From: Archangium violaceum Cb vi76
GTDB lineage: Bacteria; Myxococcota; Myxococcia; Myxococcales; Myxococcaceae
NCBI RefSeq assembly: GCF_000733295.1
Contig: NZ_JPMI01000213.1
Location: forward strand, 1 to 64,000
DNA: 64,000 bases
Direction: 5' to 3'
The translations under genes and the position numbers were made by a program. The notes beneath the pieces were generated by a model. That model had not been told where the DNA came from and made no database searches. It saw only the letters and a program-made list of their open reading frames with translations. The stretch's first letter is position 1; every line of letters begins with the position of its first letter. Positions 17,774 through 26,498 of this stretch are shown here, piece by piece.

Positions 17774-17835
17774 AGATGTGGTCAGTGTCAACATGCCGTG
17801 GAACGAAGGCCCGCCGGTGGGCGAGCCCCTGGCTC

Positions 17836-18768
17836 CTACTCGACCTTGCGAACCTGGAAGCCGAGGCGGGGGAAGTGCACGACGACCTCGCCCGCGCGCG
17901 CATCCACGCGCCGGACCGCGACCTCATTGGGGCGCGACAGCACGAGCTCACCCTCCACCGGGTCGAGGCCGTAGTCGGTGGGGGAGACCGTCACGCGTGC
18001 GCCTCGCGAGAGGCCGTGCAGGTCGAGGAAGGCCTCACCGTCCGTGGGCCGCGGCTTGCTGGCGGCGGCGAGCGCGACGGCCTCACCGCTCTCCATCTTG
18101 TCGAAGGTGCCGTGACCGATCGCCTGCATGCGCTCCATCCAGGCCACCAGGCGCGGGTGGGAATCGAGGAGGCTCGCGACGGCACCGGCCCGGCGGATGA
18201 ACCAGAGCGGATGGTAGACGGAGAAGTCGGCGATGCTCGTGGAAGCGCCGAGCAGCCAGTGCCGGCCGTCCCCGAGCTGGGCTTCGAGTTGCTCGAGGTA
18301 CAGCCGCATCGCTCCGGTGGCTTCCGCGGCGGCCATGGGTGGCACATTGGCGCGGAAGGCGGCGCGGTCGGCGAGGAACGCCTTGGCCTGCTCGGGCGGT
18401 AGACCCTCGAACATGGCCTTCAGGCCCGCGGGCTGGAAGGTGTAGGGAATGGCGGCCCAGAACAGCGCGGAGTCCGCCCACTGCGCCTGGGTGCGTGCCA
18501 ACCCCGCCGATTCCACGGGGTACAGCGTCGGCGTGGGAGCGAGCCGCTCCAGCACGTCGGCGATCAACGCCGTATCACAATAGATGTCCGCGCCGATCTG
18601 CAGGAGCGGGGTCTTGCGATAGCCGCCCGTCAGCGCGATCACATCCGGCTTGGGCATGATCGGGGGAATGAAGACGGAGGTCCATTGCAGGCCCTTGAAG
18701 CCGAGAATGGCGCGGATCTTCTCGGAGAAGGGCGAGCGCGGGTAGTGGTGGAGGAGGAGTCGGGACAT
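17836..18768 (-). CDS. Glutathione S-transferase family protein with C-terminal extension
   Basis: A 310-aa protein. The N-terminal thioredoxin-like half begins LLLHHYPRSPFSEKIRAILG, with the Ser of SPFS at the GST N-site, then RKTPLLQIGADIYCDTALIADVLE, the cis-Pro and substrate-binding segment. The helical C-domain spans about residues 90-215 (GASTSIADFSVYHPLWF contains the N-capping motif). About 85 further residues (MESGEAVALAAASKPRP... to VRKVE) form a beta-rich tail not found in ordinary 200-220-aa GSTs. The substrate is unknown; it may detoxify electrophiles. Confidence 0.85.
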   Translation of the reverse strand: MSRLLLHHYPRSPFSEKIRAILGFKGLQWTSVFIPPIMPKPDVIALTGGYRKTPLLQIGADIYCDTALIADVLERLAPTPTLYPVESAGLARTQAQWADSALFWAAIPYTFQPAGLKAMFEGLPPEQAKAFLADRAAFRANVPPMAAAEATGAMRLYLEQLEAQLGDGRHWLLGASTSIADFSVYHPLWFIRRAGAVASLLDSHPRLVAWMERMQAIGHGTFDKMESGEAVALAAASKPRPTDGEAFLDLHGLSRGARVTVSPTDYGLDPVEGELVLSRPNEVAVRRVDARAGEVVVHFPRLGFQVRKVE

Positions 18769-18857
18769 GCCCCGAGTCTTCCCGGGACGCGCTCACACAG
18801 GCGAGCGGGAAATTCCCGGGGTGCTCTCCACTCCGCATTCCGCTGCTGGAGCGGTGA

Positions 18858-19148
18858 TCAGCCCGCTCTACCCGCCGGCCGTGGCTTGAAGCGCAGGCGC
18901 GAGCGCTCACGCGCTTTGTGGGCCTCGACCTCGCGGTCTCGTGGCTGGGCCGTCGTGGACAGGGAGTCGAGCAGCACGCGGGCGGTGGCCGTGACGTCCT
19001 CCACGGCTTTCGTGAAGGCCGCTTCGTTGGCCTGGGAGGGCTTGTTGAAGCCGCTCAGCTTGCGCACGAACTGCAAGGCAGCCGCACGGATCTCATCTTC
19101 CGTGGCGGGCGGCTCGAAGTTGAACAGCGTCTTGATGCTCCGGCACAT
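18858..19148 (-). CDS. DUF2277 protein
   Basis: A 96-aa cytoplasmic protein starting MCRSIKTLFNFEPPATEDEI at ATG 19146-19148 with GGAGG just upstream. The opening CR(N/S)I(K/R)TLFNFEPPAT(E)(D/E)EI, then QFVRKLSGFNKPSQANEAAF, are the family signature of DUF2277. The tail PPxDRExE(A)xKARxRSxxR is also typical. Function is unknown. The frame continues upstream of this ATG, but without an SD. It is read away from the coq4-like operon, with the TetR-type operator region between them. Confidence 0.88.
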   Translation of the reverse strand: MCRSIKTLFNFEPPATEDEIRAAALQFVRKLSGFNKPSQANEAAFTKAVEDVTATARVLLDSLSTTAQPRDREVEAHKARERSRLRFKPRPAGRAG

Positions 19149-19318
19149 GGCGGCCTCCAATGCTCGACCTGTGTGGAGGATAAGCGCAACGAGGCCCAGC
19201 GCGACGGGGTCCATCCCGGGCTCCTCTCCGCTCGCTCCGGACACGCCTCTCGGGCATGCCCCGAGGCTCGGCAGCCCCGTCACCGCACCGCCGGGCAGCC
19301 CGGGGCCCAGGCCTTGAT

Positions 19319-19353
19319 TTAAGTCGGTTGACTTCATCAGTCGATTGACTTAA
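19319..19353. promoter_or_regulatory. Double palindromic TetR-type operator/promoter
   Basis: Two adjacent palindromes lie here: AAGTCGGTTGACTT at 19321-19334 and AGTCGATTGACT at 19339-19350, with the outer ends TTAAGTC and GACTTAA also forming an inverted pair. Each contains a TTGACT -35-like hexamer. The array lies 55 bp upstream of the coq4-like gene, whose operon encodes a TetR regulator as its second gene. Repression and autoregulation by that TetR protein is the simplest reading. The divergent DUF2277 gene could also be affected. Confidence 0.7.
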
Positions 19354-19407
19354 TTCTCTTCGCGTGGGCTCGAGGACGAGCCACTACCCCCCGGAGGCCA
19401 TGAGGTC

Positions 19408-20169
19408 ATGATGAGTGCCGACGACCGCGCGCAGGTCCTGGATGAGCCGTTCCACGCTCCCCCTCCGCCGAAGCCTCCGATCGATCCCAAGACCCTGGTC
19501 CTGCCCGAGAACGCCTCCCTGTTCACCCGCCTGCGCCTGGCGACCCGGATCCTGAAGGTGATTCCAGGCAACGAGGGCAATCCCGACTACGGCCAGACGA
19601 TCAACATCTGCCTGGACCTCAACGTCTACGCCACGCTCGTCCAGCGGCTCCAGCGCAGCGAGGACGGGCGCCGCATGCTGTCCGAGCGCCCCTCTCTCGA
19701 GGCCAAGGATCTGGATCTGAACGCGCTCGAGCGCCTGCCGGAGGGAACACTCGGCCGTGAGTACGCGCGCTACTACCGCGACAACAAGATCTTCCCGTTC
19801 GAGACGACGCTGAAGATCAAGAACGACATCGACTACATCGGCAAGCGCTACCGCGAGACGCATGACGTGTTGCACCTGCTGACGGGCTACGGCACGGACG
19901 TGGTGGGCGAGATGGAGCTGCAGGCGTACGTCCTGGGCAACCTGGGGATCCACACCGCGAGGCTCATCCTGACGATGGGCACGCTGGGACAACTCAAGAC
20001 GCCGCAGTCCGGCGTGGCGCGCTCCGAGTACCTGCGGCGCGTGTGGGCCGCCTATCACCGGGGCCGTGCGTCCAAGCTGTTCCTCGACTTCTGGTTCGAG
20101 CACCACTGGGAGACGCCCGTGGCCACGCTGCGTGAGCGGTTGTGCGCCCACGTGGAGCCACTGCATTGA
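19408..20169 (+). CDS. Coq4-family protein
   Basis: A 253-aa protein. The Coq4 metal-binding signature is visible as RETHDVLHLLTGYGTDVVGEMELQ near residues 151-175, i.e. HDxxHxxxGxxTxxxGE. It is preceded by LGREYARYYRDNKIFPFET and a helical N-terminal part. In yeast and humans Coq4 has roles in coenzyme Q assembly; bacterial members outside CoQ clusters are of unknown function. Here it heads a P450 operon, so a role on a hydrophobic substrate or quinone-like product is possible. ATG 19408 is chosen because GGAGG lies about 12 nt upstream; a second ATG follows at 19411. Confidence 0.85.
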   Translation: MMSADDRAQVLDEPFHAPPPPKPPIDPKTLVLPENASLFTRLRLATRILKVIPGNEGNPDYGQTINICLDLNVYATLVQRLQRSEDGRRMLSERPSLEAKDLDLNALERLPEGTLGREYARYYRDNKIFPFETTLKIKNDIDYIGKRYRETHDVLHLLTGYGTDVVGEMELQAYVLGNLGIHTARLILTMGTLGQLKTPQSGVARSEYLRRVWAAYHRGRASKLFLDFWFEHHWETPVATLRERLCAHVEPLH

Positions 20170-20810
20170 GCTCGGGCAAGTCCGACCGGAGCAGCGAGAC
20201 CCGTGAGCTGCTCCTCGTCACGGCGGAGCGGTTGTTCGCGGAGCACGGGGTGGAGGCGGTCTCCAACCGCCAGGTGAGCGAGGCGGCGGGCCAGTCGAAC
20301 AACTTCGCGGTGGGCTACCACTTCGGCACCAAGGATGACCTCGTGGTGGCCATCGTGCGCCGGCACTCCGAGTCGATCGAGCGGCGGCGGACCGAGATGC
20401 TGGCGGAGATCACCGGCTCACCTGATCTGCGCGACTGGATGTCCTGCCTCGTGAAGCCCAACGTCGAGCACCTCGCTTCGCTGGGCAGCCCCTCCTGGTA
20501 CGCGCGGTTCCTCGCGCAGATCATGACCCATCCCTCCTTGCGGAAGCTGGTGAGCAGCGAGGCGGCGTCCTCGCCCTCGATGCAGGAGACCATCGAAGGC
20601 GTCTTCCGGCTGCTCCCGCGTCTCCCCGAGGACGTGAAGCAGGAGCGGGGAGACATGTGCCGGTTGCTGATCGTTCACATGTGCGCCGAGCGGGAACGCG
20701 CGCTGCAAGCAGGCACCGCGGCACCCCGCTCGACCTGGGAGTCCACCGCTTCCGGGCTGGTCGACGCGATCGTCGGATTGTGGCTGGCCCCCGTCACCGC
20801 CCGCCGGTGA
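20166..20810 (+). CDS. TetR/AcrR family transcriptional regulator
   Basis: A 214-aa regulator. The N-terminal HTH reads RELLLVTAERLFAEHGVEAVSNRQVSEAAGQSNNFAVGYHFGTKDDLV, the standard TetR_N layout (residues about 10-60) with YHFGTKDDL at the end of the recognition helix. The C-terminal domain is all helical and ligand-specific. TTG 20166 overlaps the TGA of the coq4-like gene (TTGA) with GGAG about 9 nt upstream, so I prefer it to the longer frame from 20142. It probably binds the palindromes at 19319-19353 and controls its own operon. Confidence 0.9.
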   Translation: MSSGKSDRSSETRELLLVTAERLFAEHGVEAVSNRQVSEAAGQSNNFAVGYHFGTKDDLVVAIVRRHSESIERRRTEMLAEITGSPDLRDWMSCLVKPNVEHLASLGSPSWYARFLAQIMTHPSLRKLVSSEAASSPSMQETIEGVFRLLPRLPEDVKQERGDMCRLLIVHMCAERERALQAGTAAPRSTWESTASGLVDAIVGLWLAPVTARR

Positions 20811-20828
20811 GCTCGCTGGAGGAACATC

Positions 20829-22079
20829 GTGGCAATGGAAGAGCGCATCGTCATCGTGGGTGCCGGCCAGGCCGGTGGCGAGCTGGCCGCCGGCTTGCGG
20901 AAGCACGGCTACAAGGGGCGCGTCCTCCTGCTGGGAGACGAGGCGCATCCTCCCTACCAGCGGCCTCCGCTCTCGAAAGGCTTCCTGCAGGGGAAGGTGG
21001 CGCTGAGCGACCTCTACCTCAAGCCGCTGGCGACCTATGAGCGCTTCGAGATCGAGCTGAAGACCGGCACGCGCGTCGAGGCCATTCACCGCTCCTCGCG
21101 GGAGATCTCCCTCGGGGATGGGAGCCGGCTCGGTTACGACAAGCTCGTGCTGGCCACGGGAGGCCGGGCGCGTCCGTTGAATCTTCCCGGGCTGGAAGGG
21201 GCCCGGCCCGAGAACCTGTTCGCCCTGCGCTCCATCTCCGACGTGGAGGCGATGCGTGGGCGGTTCGTTTCCGGCAATCGGCTGGTCATCATCGGTGGCG
21301 GCTACGTGGGACTCGAGGTCGCGGCGGTGGCCGTACAGCTCGGGCTCCAGGTGACGCTGCTCGAGGCGGCGCCTCGCCTGCTCTCCCGCGTGACGGGGCC
21401 GGAGGTGTCCTCGTTCATCGAGCGGCTCCACCGCGAGCGGGGCGTACAATTCCGGCTCGCGTGCGAGGTGCGGGGCCTGGAGCTCGACGAGGCGCGGCGC
21501 CAGGTGCGCGGGGTGAGCCTCGCGTATCAGGGCGTACCGGAGCTGCTCGAGGCCGACCTGGTGCTGGTGGGAATCGGCCTCACTCCCAACACGGAGCTGG
21601 CCTCCGCGGCGGGCCTGGCCGTCGACAATGGCATCGTCGTGGACGAGTACGCCTGTACGGCCGATCCGGACATCCTCGCCGTCGGGGACTGCGCGAATCA
21701 GCCCAGTGCCTACACGGGTGGACGCATCCGGCTCGAGTCCGTGCCCAATGCCATCGAGCATGCGCGTGTCGCGGTGGCCACGTTGATGGGCAAGCGGGAG
21801 CCGTATGCCGCCATTCCCTGGTTCTGGTCGGACCAGTACGGCTTGAAGCTGCAGATGGTGGGGCTCTCCACCGGCTACGAGCAGTGCGTCACGCGGGGCT
21901 CCGCCGAGGGCAAGGAGTTCTCGGCCTTCTACCTCAAGGACAGACGGGTCATCGCCGCGGACGTCATCGGCAGGCCCGCGGAGTTCATGGTCGCGAAGCG
22001 GCTGGTGTCGAGCCGGGTGGAGGTGGACGCCACCCGCCTGGGCGATGCGGCCGTTCCGCTCAACAGCTTCGCTGCCTGA
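20829..22079 (+). CDS. Ferredoxin--NAD(P)+ reductase of a class I P450 system
   Basis: A 416-aa FAD protein of the putidaredoxin/rhodocoxin-reductase family. Motifs include IVIVGAGQAGGELAAGLR (FAD), PPYQRPPLSKGFL (the conserved family motif), KLVLATGGRARPLNLPG, LVIIGGGYVGLEVAAVAVQLG (NAD(P)H site) and AVGDCANQPS (second FAD site). GTG 20829 has GCTGGAGG 7 nt upstream; ATG 20835 is an alternative. It transfers electrons from NAD(P)H to the ferredoxin encoded next. Confidence 0.93.
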   Translation: MAMEERIVIVGAGQAGGELAAGLRKHGYKGRVLLLGDEAHPPYQRPPLSKGFLQGKVALSDLYLKPLATYERFEIELKTGTRVEAIHRSSREISLGDGSRLGYDKLVLATGGRARPLNLPGLEGARPENLFALRSISDVEAMRGRFVSGNRLVIIGGGYVGLEVAAVAVQLGLQVTLLEAAPRLLSRVTGPEVSSFIERLHRERGVQFRLACEVRGLELDEARRQVRGVSLAYQGVPELLEADLVLVGIGLTPNTELASAAGLAVDNGIVVDEYACTADPDILAVGDCANQPSAYTGGRIRLESVPNAIEHARVAVATLMGKREPYAAIPWFWSDQYGLKLQMVGLSTGYEQCVTRGSAEGKEFSAFYLKDRRVIAADVIGRPAEFMVAKRLVSSRVEVDATRLGDAAVPLNSFAA

Positions 22080-22108
22080 AGACAGACAACACCCGGAAGG
22101 AATCCAAC

Positions 22109-22435
22109 ATGGCGAAGATCACATTCATCGAGGCGGACGGGAAGGAGCACCAGGTCGAGGCGCAGGAGGGCCAGTCCGTCATGCAGGCGGCGATGGATAA
22201 CCTCGTGCCGGGAATCGTCGCCGAGTGCGGCGGTTTCGCCAGTTGCGCGACCTGCCACGGCTATGTGGATGAGGCCTGGACGACGAAGCTCCCCGCGCCG
22301 GATGCGGCGGAGGAGGGGATGATCTCCTGCGCCTACCACGTGCAACCCAACAGCCGGCTGACCTGTCAGCTCAAGGTGACGCCCGCGCTGGACGGGCTGG
22401 TGGTCCGTCTCCCCGTCTCGCAGACGAGCGAGTGA
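22109..22435 (+). CDS. 2Fe-2S ferredoxin (putidaredoxin/rhodocoxin type)
   Basis: A 108-aa ferredoxin with cluster cysteines Cys40, Cys46, Cys49 (ECGGFASCATC) and Cys86 (RLTCQLK), the adrenodoxin/putidaredoxin spacing C-x5-C-x2-C-x36-C. It ends near the P450 start. An SD-like GGAAGGA precedes ATG 22109. It is the electron carrier between the reductase upstream and the P450 downstream. Confidence 0.94.
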   Translation: MAKITFIEADGKEHQVEAQEGQSVMQAAMDNLVPGIVAECGGFASCATCHGYVDEAWTTKLPAPDAAEEGMISCAYHVQPNSRLTCQLKVTPALDGLVVRLPVSQTSE

Positions 22436-22486
22436 GGACCGGACAGGTCCCCGCGCTTCTTCCTCCAACAACCCGAGAGTTCGAAC

Positions 22487-23734
22487 ATGAGCGCCTTTAG
22501 CGGACAGAAGTTGGACAAGATTCCCGCGCACGTCCCGCCGGAGCTGGTCTACGAGTACGACAACGCCAGGGATCCTCGGATGTTGGAGGATCCTCACGCC
22601 CGGATGCGCTCGCTCATCCTCGAGGCCCCGCCCATCTTCTTCTCCCCGTTCAATGGGGGCATGTGGTTCGTGACCCGGAAGAAGGCCATCGTGGACATCA
22701 CGATGAACCCGGAGGTCTACAGCAACGGCTTCCTCGCCGCCGCTGCCTCGGGGGAACACAAGGAGGGCCACGCGGGGGGCCACAAGGAGCAGCAGGGGTT
22801 CGTGATGCTGCCCATCGCGACGGATCCGCCGCAGCACACGGCGTACCGGGCACCGCTCAATCAGCCGCTGGCGGCCAAGACCCTTGCCGGACTCGAGACG
22901 GCGATCCGGGACATGGCGAACGAGCTCATCGACAAGGTGCTCGCCGCGGGGCGCTGCGACTTCTTCTCGGAGGTCGCCGAGCCGCTTCCCGTCACGTTGT
23001 TCATGAAGCTGGCCGGCATGCCGACCGACCGTCTGGCGGAGTTCCGTGACCTGGCCACGCAGGCGACGTCCGCCACGGTGGATGCCGCGACCCGCGAGAT
23101 GACCTTCAAGCGCATCGCGGGAATCCTGGCGGAGGTCATCAAGGCCCGGCAGGAGAAGCGCGAGGATGATCTGATCAGCAAGCTGCTCGACGCGAACATC
23201 CAGGGCCGCAACCCCACGTTCCAGGAGATGCTGGGCTACAGCATCACCCTGTTCCTCGGGGGGCTGGAGACCGTGGTGAATGCCTTGAGCTTCGGTGTCC
23301 GGCACCTGGCGCGAGAGCAGGAGTTGCAGGCGAAGCTCCGGGCCGAGCCTGGCCTCATTCCCGGCGCCATCGAGGAGTTGCTGCGGCTCTATGGCATCGC
23401 GTCCACGCCCCGGCGGGTGATGCGCGACGAGGTCTGCCATGGCGTCCAGTTCAAGCAGGGCGACATGGTGTTGCTGCTCCTGCCCGCGGCCAACTACGAC
23501 GACACGGCGTTCCCCAACCCCGAGCAGTTCATCCTGGGCCGGAAGGATCCGCACCAGACGTTCAACACGGGTCCGCACCGGTGCGTCGGGCTGAACCTGG
23601 CCCGCCTGGAGATGAAGGTGTTTTACGAGGAGTGGTTGAAGCGCGTACCGCCATTCCGGCTGGACCCCCAGGCGCCGCCGAAGTTCATGGGCGGTTTCAA
23701 CCTGGCGATCACGAGCCTGCCGCTGATCTGGTAA
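22487..23734 (+). CDS. Cytochrome P450, CYP101-like class I monooxygenase
   Basis: A 415-aa soluble P450. The haem-binding loop is FNTGPHRCVGLNLARLE with thiolate ligand Cys366, and the I-helix has GGLET (residues 258-262), the acid-alcohol pair Glu-Thr. The N-terminus, IPAHVPPELVYEYDNARDP with FNGGMWFVTRKK, resembles P450cam-type enzymes (CYP101/108/111), which hydroxylate terpenoids with a reductase-ferredoxin pair like the one encoded here. All three components lie in one operon. A His/Gly-rich insertion (GEHKEGHAGGHKEQQG, around residues 88-103) is unusual. The substrate is not identifiable from sequence. Confidence 0.93.
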   Translation: MSAFSGQKLDKIPAHVPPELVYEYDNARDPRMLEDPHARMRSLILEAPPIFFSPFNGGMWFVTRKKAIVDITMNPEVYSNGFLAAAASGEHKEGHAGGHKEQQGFVMLPIATDPPQHTAYRAPLNQPLAAKTLAGLETAIRDMANELIDKVLAAGRCDFFSEVAEPLPVTLFMKLAGMPTDRLAEFRDLATQATSATVDAATREMTFKRIAGILAEVIKARQEKREDDLISKLLDANIQGRNPTFQEMLGYSITLFLGGLETVVNALSFGVRHLAREQELQAKLRAEPGLIPGAIEELLRLYGIASTPRRVMRDEVCHGVQFKQGDMVLLLLPAANYDDTAFPNPEQFILGRKDPHQTFNTGPHRCVGLNLARLEMKVFYEEWLKRVPPFRLDPQAPPKFMGGFNLAITSLPLIW

Positions 23735-23747
23735 TCACCAGAGACCC

Positions 23748-25205
23748 ATGAACCCACCCGAAGAGACACGGGCCACTCGTTTCTGGCCGTTCATGTTCGC
23801 CCTGTTCATCGGGTCGTTCATGTCCGTGCTGAGCTCCAGCACGATCACCATCGCCCTTCCCGAGCTGCAGCGGCACTTCGGTGCCGAGCTCTCCCTGCTG
23901 CAGTGGACGCTGACGGGCTTCATGCTCGCGATGGGCACGAGCGCGCCGCTCACCGGCTACCTGGGCGGGCGCTTCAGCTTCAAATGGGTGTACGTGGCCA
24001 GCCTGGTGGGCTTCATCCTGACGTCCGTGCTGTGCGGGGTGGCCTGGGACACGAACTCGCTGGTGGGCTTCCGGTTCCTGCAGGGCGCGTTCTGCGGCGC
24101 CATCATGCCGGTGACGATGACGCTCATCTACCAGCTCGTCCCACGGGAAAAGCAGGCGTTGGCCGCCAGTCTCTGGAGCCTGGCCTCGAGCCTCGCTCCC
24201 GCGTTCGGGCCGACCTTCGCGGGCTGGTTGATCACCCTGGGCAACTGGCGGTGGTTGTTCTTCTTCAACGTTCCGCTGGGCCTCGTCGCCGTGGGCCTGG
24301 CCATGCGGACCATTCCCTTCTACCGCCTGCAGGTCCCCAAGGCGTTCGATCTCCCCGGACTGCTCACCGTCATCACCGGCACCCTGTCGCTGCTGATCGC
24401 CCTGAGCCAGGGGCGGGCCTGGGGTTGGATGGATGTGAAGACCGTGTCCCTGTTCCTGCTCGGGACGCTGTCGCTGGTCGCCTTCGTCACCCGGGAGTTG
24501 AAGACGAGCGCTCCACTGCTCGACCTGCGGGTGCTCACGAACGGCCGCTATGTGGTGACGCTGCTCATCTCGAGCATCATCACCATCAGCCTGTACTCGG
24601 GCGCGTTCCTCGTGCCGCTGTTCCTGCAGCAGGTCCAGGGCGTGACGCCGCTGGCGACGGGATTGATCCTCCTCCCGGCCTCCCTGGCCATGGCGCTCCT
24701 CATGCCCGTGGTCGGGCGCCTGTATGGCCCGATCGGGCCGAGCGCGCTCATGACGGTGGGCGTGCTGATGATCGCGGGAGGCACGTATGCGTTGAGCCGG
24801 CTGACGCCGGAGACTCCCCACGCCTACATGCTGGGGTGGATGGTGGTGCGGAACGTGGGAATCGCCCTCTCCATGATGCCGGCCAGCAACGCGGGCATGG
24901 AGCAGATCTCACGCGAGCTGAGCGGCCACGCCTCTTCCATCAGCAACTGGCTGCGAAACGTGTTCGGGGCGTTCTCGATCGCCATCTTCACGTCGCTCCT
25001 GTCCACCTTCACCGCCCGGGAGGCGGAGGTGCTCGTGAGGCAGGGGGTGACGGAGCGCCGCCACATCGAGTTGTTCTCGTTCGTGGAGGGCATCAACGAC
25101 GTCTACCTGGTGGCCACGGCCATCGCCCTGGTGGCCGTGCCGCTCAGCCTCGGCATCCGCAAGCAGCAGCAGGTGAGGCTCCAGGCCGCCGCGGAAGCAC
25201 GCTAG
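23748..25205 (+). CDS. MFS transporter, DHA2 (EmrB/QacA) family
   Basis: A 485-aa inner-membrane protein with about 14 hydrophobic helices. The DHA2 loop pattern appears after TM1 (ITIALPELQRHFG), and GYLGGRFSFKWVYVAS lies between TM2 and TM3 in the place of motif A. Helix 5 carries the antiporter motif C (SLAPAFGPTFAGWLI). EmrB/QacA proteins are drug/proton antiporters; as the last gene of the P450 operon it may export the monooxygenase product or a toxic substrate. A strong hairpin lies at 25256-25276. Confidence 0.9.
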   Translation: MNPPEETRATRFWPFMFALFIGSFMSVLSSSTITIALPELQRHFGAELSLLQWTLTGFMLAMGTSAPLTGYLGGRFSFKWVYVASLVGFILTSVLCGVAWDTNSLVGFRFLQGAFCGAIMPVTMTLIYQLVPREKQALAASLWSLASSLAPAFGPTFAGWLITLGNWRWLFFFNVPLGLVAVGLAMRTIPFYRLQVPKAFDLPGLLTVITGTLSLLIALSQGRAWGWMDVKTVSLFLLGTLSLVAFVTRELKTSAPLLDLRVLTNGRYVVTLLISSIITISLYSGAFLVPLFLQQVQGVTPLATGLILLPASLAMALLMPVVGRLYGPIGPSALMTVGVLMIAGGTYALSRLTPETPHAYMLGWMVVRNVGIALSMMPASNAGMEQISRELSGHASSISNWLRNVFGAFSIAIFTSLLSTFTAREAEVLVRQGVTERRHIELFSFVEGINDVYLVATAIALVAVPLSLGIRKQQQVRLQAAAEAR

Positions 25206-25255
25206 TGGAGTGTCCGCGAAGTCCTTGGACCTGGTCCGTCAGCGCTGTGGATGTC

Positions 25256-25276
25256 CCCTCTCCCTTTGGGAGAGGG
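25256..25276. terminator. Strong hairpin of the widespread CCCTCTCCC...GGGAGAGGG repeat type
   Basis: CCCTCTCCC and GGGAGAGGG form a perfect 9-bp stem around a TTT loop, followed by TCAGGGTGAGGG. This element is found in many GC-rich bacterial genomes as an intergenic repeat. Here it lies 50 bp past the P450/MFS operon and before the convergent Lrp gene. There is no U-tract on either side, so termination is likely but not certain. Confidence 0.6.
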
Positions 25277-25311
25277 TCAGGGTGAGGGTCTTCCCTCTGT
25301 ACGACTGGACG

Positions 25312-25746
25312 TCAGCGCCGGTCCAGGTGCACGGCGAGCACCGGGGCCGTGGTGACGGCGCGCACCTCGGGGATGTGGGCCACGCGCTCGCGCAGGGCGT
25401 TCAGGGCCGTCATGTCGGGGACGCGTGCGCGGATGAGCATGTCGAGCTCGCCAGCGAGTGACTCGATGCTGAGCACTTCCGGCAGCTCGCGCACCTGGGG
25501 GGCCACACGGGGGCACGCGTGCCCCTCCAGCCGCACGAAGAGGTAGGCCTCCACGCCGGTGGGGGGCCCGCCGCTCCCTCTCCGGATGGTGTAGCCCTGG
25601 ATGATGCCGTCGCGCTCGAGCCGGGCCACCCGCTCCTGGACCGCGGAGCGCGAGAGGCCCACCTTCGCCGCCAGCTTGGTGGCGGACTCCCGCCCATTCG
25701 CCTCCAACAGGGCGAGGATCCGCCCGTCCAGCTCGTCCAGCGCCAT
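25312..25746 (-). CDS. Lrp/AsnC family transcriptional regulator
   Basis: A 144-aa regulator starting MALDELDGRILALLEANGRES at ATG 25746, with GGGAGGAGG upstream. The HTH is ATKLAAKVGLSRSAVQERVARLERDGIIQGY (residues about 20-50), and the C-terminal RAM domain follows from AYLFVRLEG. The Lrp family usually responds to amino acids or related small molecules. It is divergent from the isochorismatase-like gene, with 132 bp between the starts, so it may regulate that gene. Confidence 0.9.
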   Translation of the reverse strand: MALDELDGRILALLEANGRESATKLAAKVGLSRSAVQERVARLERDGIIQGYTIRRGSGGPPTGVEAYLFVRLEGHACPRVAPQVRELPEVLSIESLAGELDMLIRARVPDMTALNALRERVAHIPEVRAVTTAPVLAVHLDRR

Positions 25747-25878
25747 ACCCGTCGCCTCCTCCCGAGGGCCCATCCCCGGTGCTCACCGGCACTTCGCCGG
25801 TGGAGCGGCAGTCCGCCACCTATCGACCGGCGGCTGTACTCCCTAGGGTGCCGTTTCACCACTCACGGGAGCAAGTAC

Positions 25879-26451
25879 ATGGAACTCCACGACCGCGCGG
25901 CGCTCATCTCCATCGACGTGCAGCAGGGCTTCGACGACCCTTCCTGGGGCCCGCGAAACAACCCCCACATGGAGGCGCACGGGCTCCAGCTCCTGGCGGC
26001 CTGGCGGCACTCCGGGCGGCCGCTCGTCATCGTGCGCAATGACAGTCCCTCGCCCACCTCGCTGCTGCGGCCAGGGCAGCCGGGCAACGCGCTCAAGCCG
26101 GGCTTCGAGCCGCTCGCCGGCGAGCCGCTGATCACCAAGAGCGTGAACAGCGCCTTCATTGGCACCGACCTGGAGGCGCGCCTGCATGCGGCTGGCGTGC
26201 GGCAGGTCGTTCTCTTTGGAATCGCCACGGACATGTGCGTCTCCACCACCGCGCGCATGGCGGCCAACCTCGGCTTCGAGCTGGTGGTGGTGGGTGATGC
26301 CTGCCACACCTGGGCGCAACGGGCACCCGATGGCACCTTGTTCGACGCGGACACCATGCACCGCGTGCATCTGGCCACCCTGGCGACCGAGTTCGGCCGC
26401 GTGGTGGACACCGCGGATGTGCTGCGGGCGCTCGCGGCGCGGGCGGCCTGA
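25879..26451 (+). CDS. Isochorismatase-family cysteine hydrolase
   Basis: A 190-aa member of the isochorismatase-like (nicotinamidase fold) family. ALISIDVQQGF carries the catalytic Asp, the Lys is in EPLITKSVNSAFIGT, and the nucleophile Cys is in VVLFGIATDMCVSTTARMAANLGF. These give the Asp-Lys-Cys triad of the family. Start ATG 25879 follows GGGAGCAAGTAC. The substrate, an N-carbamoyl or nicotinamide-like amide, cannot be told from sequence. Confidence 0.9.
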   Translation: MELHDRAALISIDVQQGFDDPSWGPRNNPHMEAHGLQLLAAWRHSGRPLVIVRNDSPSPTSLLRPGQPGNALKPGFEPLAGEPLITKSVNSAFIGTDLEARLHAAGVRQVVLFGIATDMCVSTTARMAANLGFELVVVGDACHTWAQRAPDGTLFDADTMHRVHLATLATEFGRVVDTADVLRALAARAA

Positions 26452-26498
26452 GACGCGCCCGGTGGAGTCAGTGGGCCAGGACGACCCATCGGAGCGCC

